Of a DNA stretch of 64,000 nucleotides, positions 63,695-64,000 are shown piece by piece. This DNA comes from UBA4732 sp002404095 (lineage in GTDB: Bacteria; Planctomycetota; Planctomycetia; Gemmatales; Gemmataceae): contig DAIPWT010000002.1 of the NCBI GenBank assembly GCA_036783645.1, positions 85,966 through 149,965 on the forward strand, in the 5' to 3' direction. The stretch's first letter is position 1; every line of letters starts with the position of its first letter. The position numbers were made by a program, and so were the translations under genes. Under the pieces are notes generated by a model. That model was not told the origin of the DNA. It searched no databases and saw only the letters and a list, made by a program, of their open reading frames with translations.

Positions 63695-63982
63695 ATGATC
63701 GATATCACGACCAAAAAACCGCTACAGGTCTCGCCGTATGGGCGAGTCAGGCCTTACATTATGTTACCGCTCGATCAACTCAAAGAGGTCCAGGAGGTTC
63801 TCGAAGCCAACAGCATTCGTCATACGGTCGATGAGAATGTGATTTCTATGAATGAAGGGCCCTTTATTGCCACTATCGACTTGGGCCGTGGCGCCGACCC
63901 GGATGCCATCCAGGCGATCTTGGACAGTGAATCGTTGTCGTCCGAACGCCGCCCGCACGAACACCCGGGCGATCGACCCTAG
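63695..63982 (+). CDS. Small protein of unknown function
   Basis: A complete 95-residue protein with GGAAAGG nine bases before the ATG. It is mixed alpha/beta with a run DLGRGADPDAIQAILDSES near the end and a hydrophilic tail. No family is recognised. It follows the esterase gene by 67 bases and may be its own unit. Confidence 0.65.
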   Translation: MIDITTKKPLQVSPYGRVRPYIMLPLDQLKEVQEVLEANSIRHTVDENVISMNEGPFIATIDLGRGADPDAIQAILDSESLSSERRPHEHPGDRP

Positions 63983-64000
63983 ACAACACAGAAACGTACC

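Overview
The window looks like a draft-assembly piece of a planctomycete chromosome, most like the Gemmata/Gemmataceae group. This is inferred from gene families, not from a marker gene. The evidence: a BBP7-type outer-membrane protein, a LEPLEDR-type exported N-terminus, PSCyt1/DUF1549/DUF1553 and DUF1501 proteins, a PVC-type haem-binding propeller protein, a DUF1559 pseudopilin-like gene, high GC, and many long perfect palindromes between genes. Two runs of 10 N (32109-32118 and 49315-49324) mark scaffold gaps. No rRNA, tRNA, CRISPR array, insertion sequence or prophage was seen.

Layout. 1-4.5 kb: partial coiled-coil protein, nucleotidyltransferase-like protein behind truD, a secreted esterase and YjbQ. 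4.5-11.1 kb: envelope and surface proteins: BBP7 outer-membrane protein, a PEP-CTERM protein with 22 consecutive prolines, and a large exported sedolisin-like protein whose catalytic positions are all Asn, with duplicated DUF4214-like repeats. 11.3-29.3 kb: an exopolysaccharide/exosortase locus: Wza-like export protein (minus strand), then a plus-strand series of exosortase, Wzz/BY-kinase fusion, EpsI-like protein, initiating sugar transferase, GT2, XrtA-type deacetylase, four GT-B glycosyltransferases, a GT-C-like membrane protein and an O-antigen-ligase/Wzy-like protein, closed by a perfect palindrome and a convergent GT-C-like gene. No flippase was seen.

29.5-43.9 kb: PQQ-propeller protein, then MoxR ATPase, DUF58, two membrane VWA proteins, cytochrome-PSD1 protein, propeller protein and Tat-exported DUF1501 protein, all on plus. 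44-49 kb (minus): giant PVC haem protein, ornithine-cyclodeaminase-like enzyme and class I aminotransferase. 49.5-57 kb: mixed small genes, an M29-like secreted protein and a DUF1559 gene broken by a 75-bp in-frame duplication carrying a stop. 57.2-64 kb: MFS transporter, PhnP-like hydrolase, eukaryote-like UDP-sugar pyrophosphorylase, mannose-1-phosphate guanylyltransferase, RuvX, a secreted esterase and a small unknown protein.

How it fits together: the nucleotide-sugar enzymes at 59.8-62.4 kb could supply activated sugars for the polysaccharide locus. The exosortase should process PEP-CTERM proteins such as the one at 6.6 kb. The most unusual general feature is the density of palindromic intergenic elements in several sequence families. 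They occur in convergent, co-directional and divergent gaps alike, so they are not simply terminators; one supplies the C-terminus and stop codon of the exosortase, and both assembly gaps fall in palindrome loops.
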